From Christensenella sp. UBA4263 (GTDB lineage: Bacteria > Bacillota > Clostridia > Christensenellales > Aristaeellaceae), in contig DGWH01000134.1 of the NCBI GenBank assembly GCA_002395225.1, positions 105,846-169,845 of the forward strand: 64,000 nt of DNA, in the 5' to 3' direction. Shown here one piece after another: positions 1 through 7,795 of this stretch; position 1 is the stretch's first letter, and each line of letters opens with the position of its first letter. The notes under the pieces were generated by a model, which saw only the letters and a list, made by a program, of their open reading frames with translations, was not told where the DNA came from and did no database searches. Position numbers and translations under genes: made by a program.

Positions 1-167
1 GGATTTATGCATTTTCAGGCAGGAATGATCCGTATAAGCTTTGTAATCCGGAATTTAAGATATCATATTTGTACAATATTGTCAATTTAACAGCGGATTT
101 CAATGCGAAAAAGACGACAGGAAACCAGAAAAAATCCGATGAACACAGAAAATGAAAACGTGCACGC

Positions 168-872
168 TTATCGGCTGCGGCAGTTCCGGACAAATTCATC
201 GAAAATCAGCTGGCAATGAGCATCCCTCTGCCAGGAAAACTCGGGATGAAACTGAACTCCCCAGAGAAACGCGAAGTCGGGATGGTATACCGCTTCAATG
301 ATGCCATCCGCTGCCTCAGCCATTTTCCTGAGCCCGGGAGCCAGTGTGCGTATTGCCTGATGGTGATAGCTGTTCACGTGCATCTCACCGCCGCAAAGCC
401 GGTAAAGCGGTGTCCCTTTTTCAATATGGATGGAATGGACGGGACGGTCATACGGAGGCTGACCGTGATGCTCGATACAGGAGGGGTGCTGTTTGGGCAG
501 ATCCTGATATAAGGTGCCGCCCATCAGCACATTGATCAGCTGAATGCCGCGGCAGATGCCAAGAACCGGCTTCCGGTCTTTCAGCGCCTGCGCAAACAGC
601 CGCATTTCAAACCTGTCCCGTTCCGGACAGATTTCCCCGCAGAACGGCTGCGTTTCCTCATGGTACATCTCCGGCGAAACGTCATGACCGCCGGTGAAGA
701 GAAACCCGTCCAGATGACGTGAGAGGTCCGAAAGATCTTCAGGTTCTGCCTCAAGGGGAAGCATGACGGGCAAACCGCCGGCTTTTTGAATCCCCTTCAT
801 GTATCCGGGGAGCATCCAGTAGGAATCCTTTTGGTAATCGACAAGCGGAACAAGACCGATGACTGGTTTCAT
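168..872 (-). CDS. Gamma-glutamyl-gamma-aminobutyrate hydrolase-like class I amidotransferase (peptidase C26)
   Basis: A 234-residue cytoplasmic protein of the C26 / class I glutamine amidotransferase family, related to PuuD, which hydrolyses gamma-glutamyl amides. The nucleophile elbow GICRGIQ carries Cys107. The His-x-Glu pair of the triad lies in QFHPEFS (His209, Glu211). The glycine turn FLFTGGHDV (residues 58-65) is typical of the fold. I chose the ATG at 872 over an in-frame upstream start because AAGGAG sits 9 bases before it. The length is normal for the family. It is transcribed alone and leftward from a promoter at 992-1020. The family is clear, but the true substrate (gamma-glutamyl-GABA or another gamma-glutamyl compound) cannot be read from the sequence. 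Confidence 0.88.
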   Translation of the reverse strand: MKPVIGLVPLVDYQKDSYWMLPGYMKGIQKAGGLPVMLPLEAEPEDLSDLSRHLDGFLFTGGHDVSPEMYHEETQPFCGEICPERDRFEMRLFAQALKDRKPVLGICRGIQLINVLMGGTLYQDLPKQHPSCIEHHGQPPYDRPVHSIHIEKGTPLYRLCGGEMHVNSYHHQAIRTLAPGLRKMAEAADGIIEAVYHPDFAFLWGVQFHPEFSWQRDAHCQLIFDEFVRNCRSR

Positions 873-991
873 AATTGACTTCTCCTTCGCTCTGGTCATT
901 TGTCAGCGGCCCGGATGGACTTTCTGCCGCGCTTTAATGCGAAGCGTTGATCCTTGCGCCTGTATGGCAAATGGCCGAATTGAACATGTCC

Positions 992-1020
992 ATTATATTT
1001 CATCGGTCTGAGGAATGCAA
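992..1020 (-). promoter_or_regulatory. Sigma-A type promoter for the C26 amidase gene
   Basis: On the minus strand, TTGCAT is followed by a 17-base spacer and TATAAT. It lies about 120 bases upstream of the amidase start codon. Confidence 0.6.
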
Positions 1021-1143
1021 TGAAGATGAAATGATCGGTTTTGATAAATGCATTTTTCGAATTTACAAAAGCTAAAAAAACGTCAGAAATGATACGAAAT
1101 GCAATTTTGAGCGGCCAAACATGCAAAACTGCGAAAAAACCTC

Positions 1144-1172
1144 TTGATCTTCCATCCGATCTCGGTTAAAAT
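1144..1172 (+). promoter_or_regulatory. Sigma-A type promoter for the amino acid ABC importer
   Basis: TTGATC, a 17-base spacer, then TAAAAT. The -10 box ends 37 bases before the start codon of the solute-binding protein. Confidence 0.6.
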
Positions 1173-1209
1173 GTTCCTACCAAAATCATTCAAACCGGAG
1201 GAATCGGAC

Positions 1210-1959
1210 ATGAAAAGAGTTTTGTTGGTTGGTCTGGCGCTTGTGTTTTGTTTTGCGCTGTTGACGGGTCTTGCAGAGAAGGAAGTCTATAAAATTGTCA
1301 CCGATACGGCATTCCGTCCGTTTGAATATGCAGATGAAAACGGGAACATGGTCGGCATTGACATGGAGATTATGGCCGCCATTGCCAAGGATCAGGGCTT
1401 TGAATACACGATGACGGCGCTTGGCTGGGACGGATCGATTGCATCCTGTCAGGCAGGTCAGGCCGACGGCCTGATCGCAGGCGCATCCATTACGGAAGCC
1501 AGAAAAGAAAACGGCTGGATTTTCTCTGATGGATATTACAGCGCCACACAGTCCATGGCTGTTGCGCAGGGCTCCAAGATTTCCGGATTCGCGGATCTTG
1601 AAGGGAAAGCGGTTGCCGTCAAAATCGGCACCCAGAGCGCGGAATATGCAGAAAGCCTGAAAGATACCTATCATTTTACCGTGACCTTCCTTGAAAGCTC
1701 GCCGGATGTCTATCAGGCCGTCATTGGCGGTCAGGCAGCGGCCTGCTTCGATGATACCCCCATCATGGCGGACTATATCAAGTCCAACGGGGTTCCGCTT
1801 CAGCTGGTCGATGGCACCGCGAATGAAGGTGCGGAGTACGGATTTGCCGTTTTCTCATCTGAAAAACAGGAACTCGTCGATAAGTTTAATGCGGGTCTTG
1901 CCAATATCAAGGCTAATGGAACGTATGACGAGATCCTCAAGAAATATCTTGGTGAGTAA
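1210..1959 (+). CDS. Amino acid ABC transporter substrate-binding protein (family 3)
   Basis: A 249-residue extracytoplasmic solute-binding protein of the polar amino acid family (SBP_bac_3, like GlnH/HisJ). A hydrophobic signal of about 20 residues is followed by a VTDTAFRPFEY strand and the GIDMEIMAAIA segment typical of the first lobe. The start is the ATG preceded by GGAGGAA. The export signal lacks a lipobox cysteine: the sequence LLTGLAEKE has Leu where a lipoprotein would have Cys, so cleavage by signal peptidase I after about residue 22 is more likely. The permease and ATPase genes follow after a terminator, so the binding protein is probably made in excess. Ligand specificity is unknown, probably Gln or another polar or cationic amino acid. 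Confidence 0.9.
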   Translation: MKRVLLVGLALVFCFALLTGLAEKEVYKIVTDTAFRPFEYADENGNMVGIDMEIMAAIAKDQGFEYTMTALGWDGSIASCQAGQADGLIAGASITEARKENGWIFSDGYYSATQSMAVAQGSKISGFADLEGKAVAVKIGTQSAEYAESLKDTYHFTVTFLESSPDVYQAVIGGQAAACFDDTPIMADYIKSNGVPLQLVDGTANEGAEYGFAVFSSEKQELVDKFNAGLANIKANGTYDEILKKYLGE

Positions 1960-1975
1960 CGCATTTACAGTTTCC

Positions 1976-2004
1976 GAAGGCACTTCTTAAAAGTGCCTTC
2001 TTTT
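1976..2004 (+). terminator. Intrinsic terminator or attenuator between binding protein and permease genes
   Basis: A perfect 10-bp stem (GAAGGCACTT with its complement at 1991-2000), a 5-base loop and a short T run. It sits inside the importer operon, which would give more binding protein than membrane components. Confidence 0.7.
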
Positions 2005-2124
2005 CCTGTCGGCGGCCAAATGCCGTTCCCCTATCTCAGCGGATGAACGGCGGCTAAACGGTCAGGAAGTGGCCAAAGGTCAAATCCATGCCTCATGCAT
2101 ATTCCGGAAAGGAGGCACTTTCTT

Positions 2125-2805
2125 TTGTCAAAGATTCTGCTGTCGTACGGTCCCTTATTGTTCCAGGCCATGGGTCAGACCCTGCTTCTGGCTCTGTATG
2201 GTCTGTTGTTTGCCTGTGTCATCGGCATGATTGTCGGGATCATGAGTGTTCTGCACAATAAGCCCTGCAGGATAATTGCCATGATCTTTGTCAACCTGAT
2301 CCGCGGTGTTCCCATGATCGTTCTGGCCTATTTTATCTACTTTGGTGTGCCCTATCTGTTCAACACCATTCTGAAGTTTGATTCCGTTACGCTCTCGGCT
2401 CTTCAGGCAGGAACGATTTGTCTTGCCTTAAACTGCGGTGCATACATGGCTGAGATTATTCGGGCCGGAATCGAATCCGTCGATATTGGTCAGATGGAAG
2501 CGGCGCGTTCGCTGGGCCTTCCCTACTGGCGGGCCATGCAGCGGGTCGTTCTGCCGCAGGCGGTTCGCACGATGATTCCCAGCATTATCAATCAGTTCAT
2601 TATCACCCTGAAAGATACGTCAATTCTTTCGGTGATCGGCTTTCCTGAACTGGTTAACACGGCCAAAAATGTGGTATCCAAAACATTTATGTCTTTCCAG
2701 ACATGGGCAATTGTCGGACTGATGTATCTGGTGGTCATCCTGATTCTGCAGCAGGCCGCCAAGATTCTAGAAAGGAGACTGAAGCGTGGCAGGAGAAGCT
2801 TGTAA
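2125..2805 (+). CDS. Amino acid ABC transporter permease
   Basis: A 226-residue inner-membrane permease of the HisMQ/GlnP type with about five membrane segments. The EAA loop with the conserved glycine (EAARSLGLPYWRAM, then VVLPQAVR) docks onto the ATPase. I place the start at TTG 2125, nine bases after a strong GGAGG at 2111-2115. An upstream in-frame ATG at 2095 has no ribosome binding site and lies before the Shine-Dalgarno sequence. It overlaps the ATPase gene by 20 bases, which implies translational coupling. Only one permease gene is present, so the transporter is probably a permease homodimer. Confidence 0.9.
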   Translation: MSKILLSYGPLLFQAMGQTLLLALYGLLFACVIGMIVGIMSVLHNKPCRIIAMIFVNLIRGVPMIVLAYFIYFGVPYLFNTILKFDSVTLSALQAGTICLALNCGAYMAEIIRAGIESVDIGQMEAARSLGLPYWRAMQRVVLPQAVRTMIPSIINQFIITLKDTSILSVIGFPELVNTAKNVVSKTFMSFQTWAIVGLMYLVVILILQQAAKILERRLKRGRRSL

Positions 2806-3535
2806 GACGGGAAAAATAAGCGTTCGGCACCTGAGGAAAAACTATGGATCCCTTGAGGTTATCCGGGATGTTTCGCTTGAGGTCTCTGAGGGGGAGGTTG
2901 TCTGTGTGATCGGGCCGAGCGGCAGCGGAAAATCGACTTTTCTGCGGTGCCTGAACCGACTTGAGGAGTGCACGGAGGGCAGCATTCTGGTAAACGGGGT
3001 CAGTATTACGGACCGTGCAGCGGACATTAACCGCATACGCCGGAATATCGGGATGGTTTTTCAGCACTTTAACCTGTTTAACAACATGAATGTCCTGAAA
3101 AACCTGATGCTGGCCCCTGTCGACCTCAAACTGGCAACCCGGGAGGAAGCGAAGACGCTGGCCCTCAAAATGCTTGAACGGGTCGGTCTTCTGGACAAGG
3201 CGGATGCCTATCCGGATCAGCTCTCCGGCGGTCAGAAGCAGCGCGTGGCGATTGCAAGAGCGCTTTGCATGAAGCCGGAGATCATGCTTTTTGATGAACC
3301 GACGTCGGCACTGGATCCGGAAATGGTCGGTGAGGTGCTAGAGGTCATGCGTGAACTGGCCGCGGACGGGATGACCATGGTGGTGGTGACGCATGAGATG
3401 CGTTTTGCGCACGAAGTGGCGGACCGGGTGATTTTCATGGATGACGGGCTGTTTCTTGAGGAGGGCGATCCGGAAACACTGTTTGACCATCCCCGGAATC
3501 CCCGCCTTCAGGATTTCCTCAAAAAAGTCCTGTAA
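2786..3535 (+). CDS. Amino acid ABC transporter ATP-binding protein
   Basis: A 249-residue cytoplasmic ATPase that powers the importer. It shows Walker A GPSGSGKST, signature LSGGQKQR, Walker B IMLFDEPTSALDP and the switch histidine in VVTHEM. This is the GlnQ/HisP subfamily by length and by the FNLFNNMNVLKN segment. The start is GTG at 2786 with AAAGGAG ten bases upstream, inside the end of the permease gene. It is the last gene of the operon and is followed by a strong hairpin. Confidence 0.93.
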   Translation: MAGEACKTGKISVRHLRKNYGSLEVIRDVSLEVSEGEVVCVIGPSGSGKSTFLRCLNRLEECTEGSILVNGVSITDRAADINRIRRNIGMVFQHFNLFNNMNVLKNLMLAPVDLKLATREEAKTLALKMLERVGLLDKADAYPDQLSGGQKQRVAIARALCMKPEIMLFDEPTSALDPEMVGEVLEVMRELAADGMTMVVVTHEMRFAHEVADRVIFMDDGLFLEEGDPETLFDHPRNPRLQDFLKKVL

Positions 3536-3580
3536 AAAAAGCAGGAAGGCAGAACCGGATATCGGTTCTGCCTTCCTGTT
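3535..3580 (-). terminator. Shared terminator hairpin between convergent genes
   Basis: A stem of about 15 bp (AGGAAGGCAGAACCG and its complement) with a 5-base loop. The run of seven A at 3535-3540 gives a U tract on the minus strand, so it fits best as the terminator of the GH105 gene. It may also stop the ABC operon from the left. Confidence 0.7.
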
Positions 3581-3599
3581 ATGCATTTCCCGGGCGGAA

Positions 3600-4715
3600 T
3601 CAGAGGTATAATGCTTCCGTCAGCGCAAGCGCTGTCAGTGACTGACCGTAGGCCATGGGACGGATGAGGATTTCCTCGTAGTGCCGGGCATCCATCCCCA
3701 CCGCGGTGCCCGCGGACACATTTCCGACGACACCATCCTTATTCACATAGGACATCAGGCCCTCGACCGCTTTTTCGGCGGCGGGCAGGAAGGAGCTGTC
3801 CAGATACCCGCAGCGAATGCCATAAAGGATGCCGGCGGCAATCGCGCCCGAGCCGGAGGTTTCGATGTAGGAATCCGGCTTGTCAAGCACGGTATGCCAG
3901 AGACCGGACGCATCCTGCAGACGAATCAGGGCATCCACCTGATTGCGCCAGGTGGAAAGAATCGTGCGGCGGTCCGCCTCATTGAGGCAGTCTCCCATGG
4001 CATCAAGGAACGCAACCGCTCCGTACGTGAACCAGGAGTTTCCGCGATTCCAGAAAATTCCGCCAAAGTGGTTGTTCATGGCAAAGGTCCAGCCGTGATA
4101 AAGGAGGCCGGTGTGAATATCACACAGATACCGGATGTGCAGCAGGAACTGATAAACCGCTTCCTGACACCATGCTTCGTTTCCGCACCGCTTCCCCATC
4201 TTTCCAAGGAACAGAACCGCCATGAAAAGCGTGTCGACCCAGAGCTCATCCGGATGCCGCATGACGCTGTTCCGATCGCCGAGGGCGCTGGTCAGATGTT
4301 CAAATCCGCCTTCCTTCGTCCTTGGAAGTTCATTCATGAGGAATTCCGCACGCTTGATACAGATCTTTTCCCAGTCGGGCATGCTGTAACGCTCGGTCAG
4401 ATCAAAGAGCGTCAGATAGGGAGCGGTCGTGTTAATATTGGCGCTGGGCTGCCCCTTGGTCAGATTCTCCTCCATCCAGTTCAGCAGAAAAGGATCATAG
4501 GTTTCGTTTCCGCGGGCTTTCTGCAGCTGAAGAAGACCGTAAAGACCTACGCCCTGAGGCCAGTCCCATTCCCGAATGCCAAAATCTCTGGCAATCAGGC
4601 CTTTCATCTGCTCCTCGCGCGGAGTGTCTTTATCCATTGCCATATCCGGAGCATCCAGGTTCATGAGCTTTGTAATGACCAGGTCCAGTTTCTCATTCAG
4701 TTTTTTTTTGTCCAT
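3600..4715 (-). CDS. Glycoside hydrolase family 88/105, unsaturated rhamnogalacturonyl hydrolase-like
   Basis: A 371-residue cytoplasmic enzyme of the (alpha/alpha)6-barrel GH105/GH88 group (YteR-like), which removes unsaturated galacturonic acid from pectin fragments made by lyases. Family traits are the DWPQGVGLYGL stretch near residue 60, HPDELWVDTLFMA, FWNRGNSWFTYG with the conserved WxRGNxW box, and GLWHTVLD with SYIETSGSGA. There is no signal peptide, so it acts on imported oligosaccharides. The start at 4715 has CGGAGGAG seven bases upstream; a longer in-frame start lies before that site and is less likely. It is a lone gene with no pectin lyase or transporter beside it. Assignment to GH105 over GH88 is by overall motif pattern. 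Confidence 0.87.
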   Translation of the reverse strand: MDKKKLNEKLDLVITKLMNLDAPDMAMDKDTPREEQMKGLIARDFGIREWDWPQGVGLYGLLQLQKARGNETYDPFLLNWMEENLTKGQPSANINTTAPYLTLFDLTERYSMPDWEKICIKRAEFLMNELPRTKEGGFEHLTSALGDRNSVMRHPDELWVDTLFMAVLFLGKMGKRCGNEAWCQEAVYQFLLHIRYLCDIHTGLLYHGWTFAMNNHFGGIFWNRGNSWFTYGAVAFLDAMGDCLNEADRRTILSTWRNQVDALIRLQDASGLWHTVLDKPDSYIETSGSGAIAAGILYGIRCGYLDSSFLPAAEKAVEGLMSYVNKDGVVGNVSAGTAVGMDARHYEEILIRPMAYGQSLTALALTEALYL

Positions 4716-5170
4716 AGAAATCTCCTCCGTATTTTTTTGCATGGCGCGGCACTGCCCCGGACCGGATCTGTCAACGGGCAGCGCGGCGGGAATAAAGCCG
4801 TTTGAAGCCAGGGCTTTCGTGTTACGGCGTGGGGAGAGGCAAAGGAACGCCTCATTGCCTCAGGAATGCCCGGATGGCTATTGATCCGGGGACCGGTGAG
4901 GTCTGCACGGCTGCCCCGGGGCATCTGCATTCTAGCACACTTTTCCTCCCGGAAAAAGGGCAAATGACAAATTTGTCGGCGGACAGGAATGCCGGTTTGA
5001 TGAACGACGGAGGAGAATTGCCGCCGGTCCGGTAACGGTCTGAATCTGTCTGGTTTTACAAAATGGCACACCATCGGCTTGATTTCTGCGCTTACTCATG
5101 GTAAACTTACCCAAATGAGATGACTTTATCAGCTTATCTCGGATCTGATTATTTCTTTTTCGGAGGGGTT
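4716..5170. other. Divergent intergenic region between GH105 and the export operon
   Basis: It holds a possible leftward promoter for GH105: an extended -10 (TGC plus TAGAAT) at 4929-4934 on the minus strand, leaving an untranslated leader of about 200 bases that I do not recognise as a riboswitch. A perfect 12-bp palindrome, GACAAATTTGTC, lies at 4966-4977, just upstream of that promoter. The rightward promoter of the export operon is at 5079-5107. No credible gene is seen. Confidence 0.5.
5079..5107 (+). promoter_or_regulatory. Candidate promoter of the peptide export operon
   Basis: TTGATT, a 17-base spacer ending in TGG (extended -10), then TAAACT. It lies about 64 bases before the first start codon. 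It reads as a vegetative promoter. I found no clear ECF-type GGAAC/CGTC pair here, so control by the operon's own sigma factor is not evident from the sequence. Confidence 0.5.
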
Positions 5171-5587
5171 ATGGAGAACAAATTGTTTCGGGAGAAAAGC
5201 ATCAAGCGTATTTCTTCACCTGAACAGCTGAATGACTATCTGCACGTGACAAACCCGGGAATCTGGGCACTTTTGATCTGTGTCATTGTTCTGATGGCAG
5301 GTATTTTTACCTGGGCATCGAAGGCATCCATCGAGAGTTTTGTCACGGGGACAGGGAGTGTCGAGTCCGGCGTACTGAAAGTCACCCTGGATCAGGTCCC
5401 GTCGGGTGTCCAGATTGAGACCGGGATGATGATTAACGTCGGCGGCAAACAGACATCCGTATCTTTCGTCGGAAAGGATGAAAACGGCAGCCTGATGGCA
5501 GGCGGAAATATTGAACTCCCGGATGGGATTTATGAGTCCCGCATCAGTTATAATCGGGTGCAGATTCTTTCGTTATTGTTTAATTGA
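5171..5587 (+). CDS. Miniature HlyD-like membrane adaptor of the NHLP export system
   Basis: A 138-residue membrane protein. A basic cytoplasmic N-terminus with the segment SPEQLNDYLHV is followed by one transmembrane helix (residues about 32-50), then about 85 extracytoplasmic residues predicted as beta-rich. The SPEQL-D motif before a single helix resembles the start of NHLM-type HlyD secretion proteins, but those are about 400 residues with a coiled-coil and a lipoyl-like domain. Here nearly all of that is missing. The start at 5171 has GGAGG four to eight bases upstream and is preferred to an in-frame ATG 51 bases earlier. It opens the operon, with only 12 bases to the exporter gene. The role as adaptor is inferred from position and topology. 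Confidence 0.7.
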   Translation: MENKLFREKSIKRISSPEQLNDYLHVTNPGIWALLICVIVLMAGIFTWASKASIESFVTGTGSVESGVLKVTLDQVPSGVQIETGMMINVGGKQTSVSFVGKDENGSLMAGGNIELPDGIYESRISYNRVQILSLLFN

Positions 5588-5599
5588 TCGCGAGGAATT

Positions 5600-7780
5600 A
5601 TGAAACAGATGACTATTAAACAGCCGGTGGAGAAGGGATATGCCAAAGTACCGGTGATTCTTCAGATGGAAGCGCTCGAATGCGGCGCGGCTTCTCTGAC
5701 GATGATTCTGGCGTACTATGATAAATGGATACCGCTTGAACAGGTCCGTCAGGACTGCGGCGTCTCAAGAGACGGCGCGAATGCCCTCAATGTGATGAAG
5801 GCCGCGCGCAGATATGGTCTTGAGGCTAAGGGGTATCGGTATGAACTTGAGGCAATCAAAAAAGCCAGTCAGTTTCCCTGCATTATCCACTGGAATTTCA
5901 ACCATTTTGTTGTCCTTTGCGGATTCTCCGGCAACAAGGCCGTGATTAATGACCCGGCCCGAGGAAACATAAAGGTCAGCATGGAAGAGTTTGACAACGC
6001 GTTTACCGGTGTGTGCATTATGTTCCGGCCGACGGAAAGCTTTGTGCCCAGCGGACGGAGAAAGACGATTTTTGATTTCGCGGCCAAACGGCTGAAGGGT
6101 GCGATGATTCCGATCCTATTTGTGGTTCTTACCACAATTATCACGTATCTTTTTGGAATCATCAATCCTGGATTCACCCGCTTTTTCATGGATTATCTGC
6201 TGACCGGGAAAAACCGTGAACTGCTGGTCCCCTTTGTGCTCTTTATGGCATTCTTTGCCTTCATTCAGATTGCGGTCAACTGGGCGAAAACGATTTACAG
6301 TCTTAAAATCAACAGCAAACTGGCCATCGTCGGAAACAGTACCTATATCTGGAAGATACTGAAAATGCCCCTCTCCTTCTTTTCGCAGAGGATGGCCGGC
6401 GATATTCAGGAGAGACAGGCCACCAATGCGACCGTTGCGGAGACGCTGATTAACACCCTGGCCCCGCTGGTTCTGGACAGCTTTATGATGATCTTCTACC
6501 TGATTGTCATGATCCGGTACAGCGTGCTCATGTCACTGATCGGCATCGGCGCCATGATGATCAACCTGTCTGTCTCCAAAATGGTGGCAGCCAAGCGGAC
6601 GGAACTTTCCCGTGTCATGGTCCGGGATGAGGGAAAACTGTCCGGAACAACCGTTTCCGGCATTCAGATGATTGAAACCATTAAGTCAAGCGGTGCAGAA
6701 AACGGTTTCTTTGAGAAGTGGTCAGGATACCATGCGGCGGTCAATGCAGGCAATGTCCGGATTACCTATATCAATGAGACGCTGGGAATTGTCCCGGTGC
6801 TCCTTTCGCTGCTGGCTGACAATGCGGTGGTCATCTGCGGTGTCTATCTGGCGATCACCGGAAATTTCACTCTTGGTATGATTACGGCGTTCCAGGGATT
6901 CCTGAATGGCTTTATGGGCCCTACGCAGAACCTGATTTCTGCCTCTGAGGAGCTGCAGGAAATGCGGGTCATGATGGAACGGATCGACGATGTCATGAAC
7001 TATCCGGATGATCCGCATTTTTCAGATGACCCCATGGACCCCAATGAGAATTACGGCAAACTGACAGGCAATATTGAACTGAAGCATGTCACTTTCGGCT
7101 ACTCTCCCCTGTCGGATCCGCTGATCCAGGATTTCAATATGAAACTGGAACCCGGGAAACGGGTGGCCTTCGTCGGCTTTTCCGGATGCGGAAAATCGAC
7201 GCTTTCCAAACTGATTTCAGGTCTCTATGAACCCTGGAGCGGTGAAATCCTCTTTGACGGAAAGCCGATATCGCAGATCAACAGGAACGTATTTACCGGA
7301 TCGGTCGCGGTGGTTGATCAGGAAATCACGCTCTTTGAGGATACAATCGCTGAGAACATCAAAATGTGGGATGATTCCATCGCCGATTTTGAAATGATCC
7401 TTGCGGCGAATGATGCACAGATTCACGGGGATATCATGCGCCGTGAGGGCGGTTATCAGTACCGGATCGCTGAAGGCGGACGAGATCTGTCAGGCGGACA
7501 GCGGCAGCGGCTTGAAATCGCCCGTGTACTGGCTCAGGATCCCACGATTCTGATCATGGATGAGGCAACCTCGGCCCTGGATGCAAAAACGGAGTATGAT
7601 CTTGTGCGTGCGGTAAAAGACCGCGGAATCACCTGCATCGTCATCGCGCACCGTCTTTCCACGATCCGTGACTGTGATGAGATTATCGTCCTGGATCACG
7701 GCCGGGTAATTGAACGCGGAACACATGATGAACTCTATAAAAAAGGCGGAGCATACGCCCAGATGATTGCCAGCGATTAA
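5600..7780 (+). CDS. NHLP-family peptidase-containing ABC exporter (PCAT)
   Basis: A 726-residue membrane protein that both cleaves a leader peptide and exports the released cargo. Residues 1-140 are a C39 cysteine peptidase with all catalytic elements: Cys28 in LECGAAS, His102 in NFNHFVVL and Asp118 in INDPARG. A six-helix exporter domain follows (about 160-450), then an ATPase with Walker A GFSGCGKST near residue 526, signature LSGGQRQR and Walker B ILIMDEATSALD. C39 peptidases cut after Gly-Gly, Gly-Ala or Ala-Gly at the end of a leader, and a matching peptide is encoded downstream at 10099-10293. It belongs to the NHLM/NHLP bacteriocin-type export branch by domain order and by its partner at 7796. 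There are 15 bases to the next gene. Confidence 0.92.
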   Translation: MKQMTIKQPVEKGYAKVPVILQMEALECGAASLTMILAYYDKWIPLEQVRQDCGVSRDGANALNVMKAARRYGLEAKGYRYELEAIKKASQFPCIIHWNFNHFVVLCGFSGNKAVINDPARGNIKVSMEEFDNAFTGVCIMFRPTESFVPSGRRKTIFDFAAKRLKGAMIPILFVVLTTIITYLFGIINPGFTRFFMDYLLTGKNRELLVPFVLFMAFFAFIQIAVNWAKTIYSLKINSKLAIVGNSTYIWKILKMPLSFFSQRMAGDIQERQATNATVAETLINTLAPLVLDSFMMIFYLIVMIRYSVLMSLIGIGAMMINLSVSKMVAAKRTELSRVMVRDEGKLSGTTVSGIQMIETIKSSGAENGFFEKWSGYHAAVNAGNVRITYINETLGIVPVLLSLLADNAVVICGVYLAITGNFTLGMITAFQGFLNGFMGPTQNLISASEELQEMRVMMERIDDVMNYPDDPHFSDDPMDPNENYGKLTGNIELKHVTFGYSPLSDPLIQDFNMKLEPGKRVAFVGFSGCGKSTLSKLISGLYEPWSGEILFDGKPISQINRNVFTGSVAVVDQEITLFEDTIAENIKMWDDSIADFEMILAANDAQIHGDIMRREGGYQYRIAEGGRDLSGGQRQRLEIARVLAQDPTILIMDEATSALDAKTEYDLVRAVKDRGITCIVIAHRLSTIRDCDEIIVLDHGRVIERGTHDELYKKGGAYAQMIASD

Positions 7781-7795
7781 GAAAGGATTTGACTG

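Larger units (their letters stand above)
873..1209. other. Divergent intergenic region with two promoters
   Basis: This AT-rich region separates the leftward amidase gene from the rightward amino acid importer. Apart from one promoter per strand (992-1020 and 1144-1172) I see no open reading frame with a ribosome binding site and no recognisable riboswitch. Confidence 0.6.

Noticed and set aside
3681..4805. 374-residue plus-strand open frame
   Set aside because: Antisense to the well-supported GH105 gene, with no family motifs.
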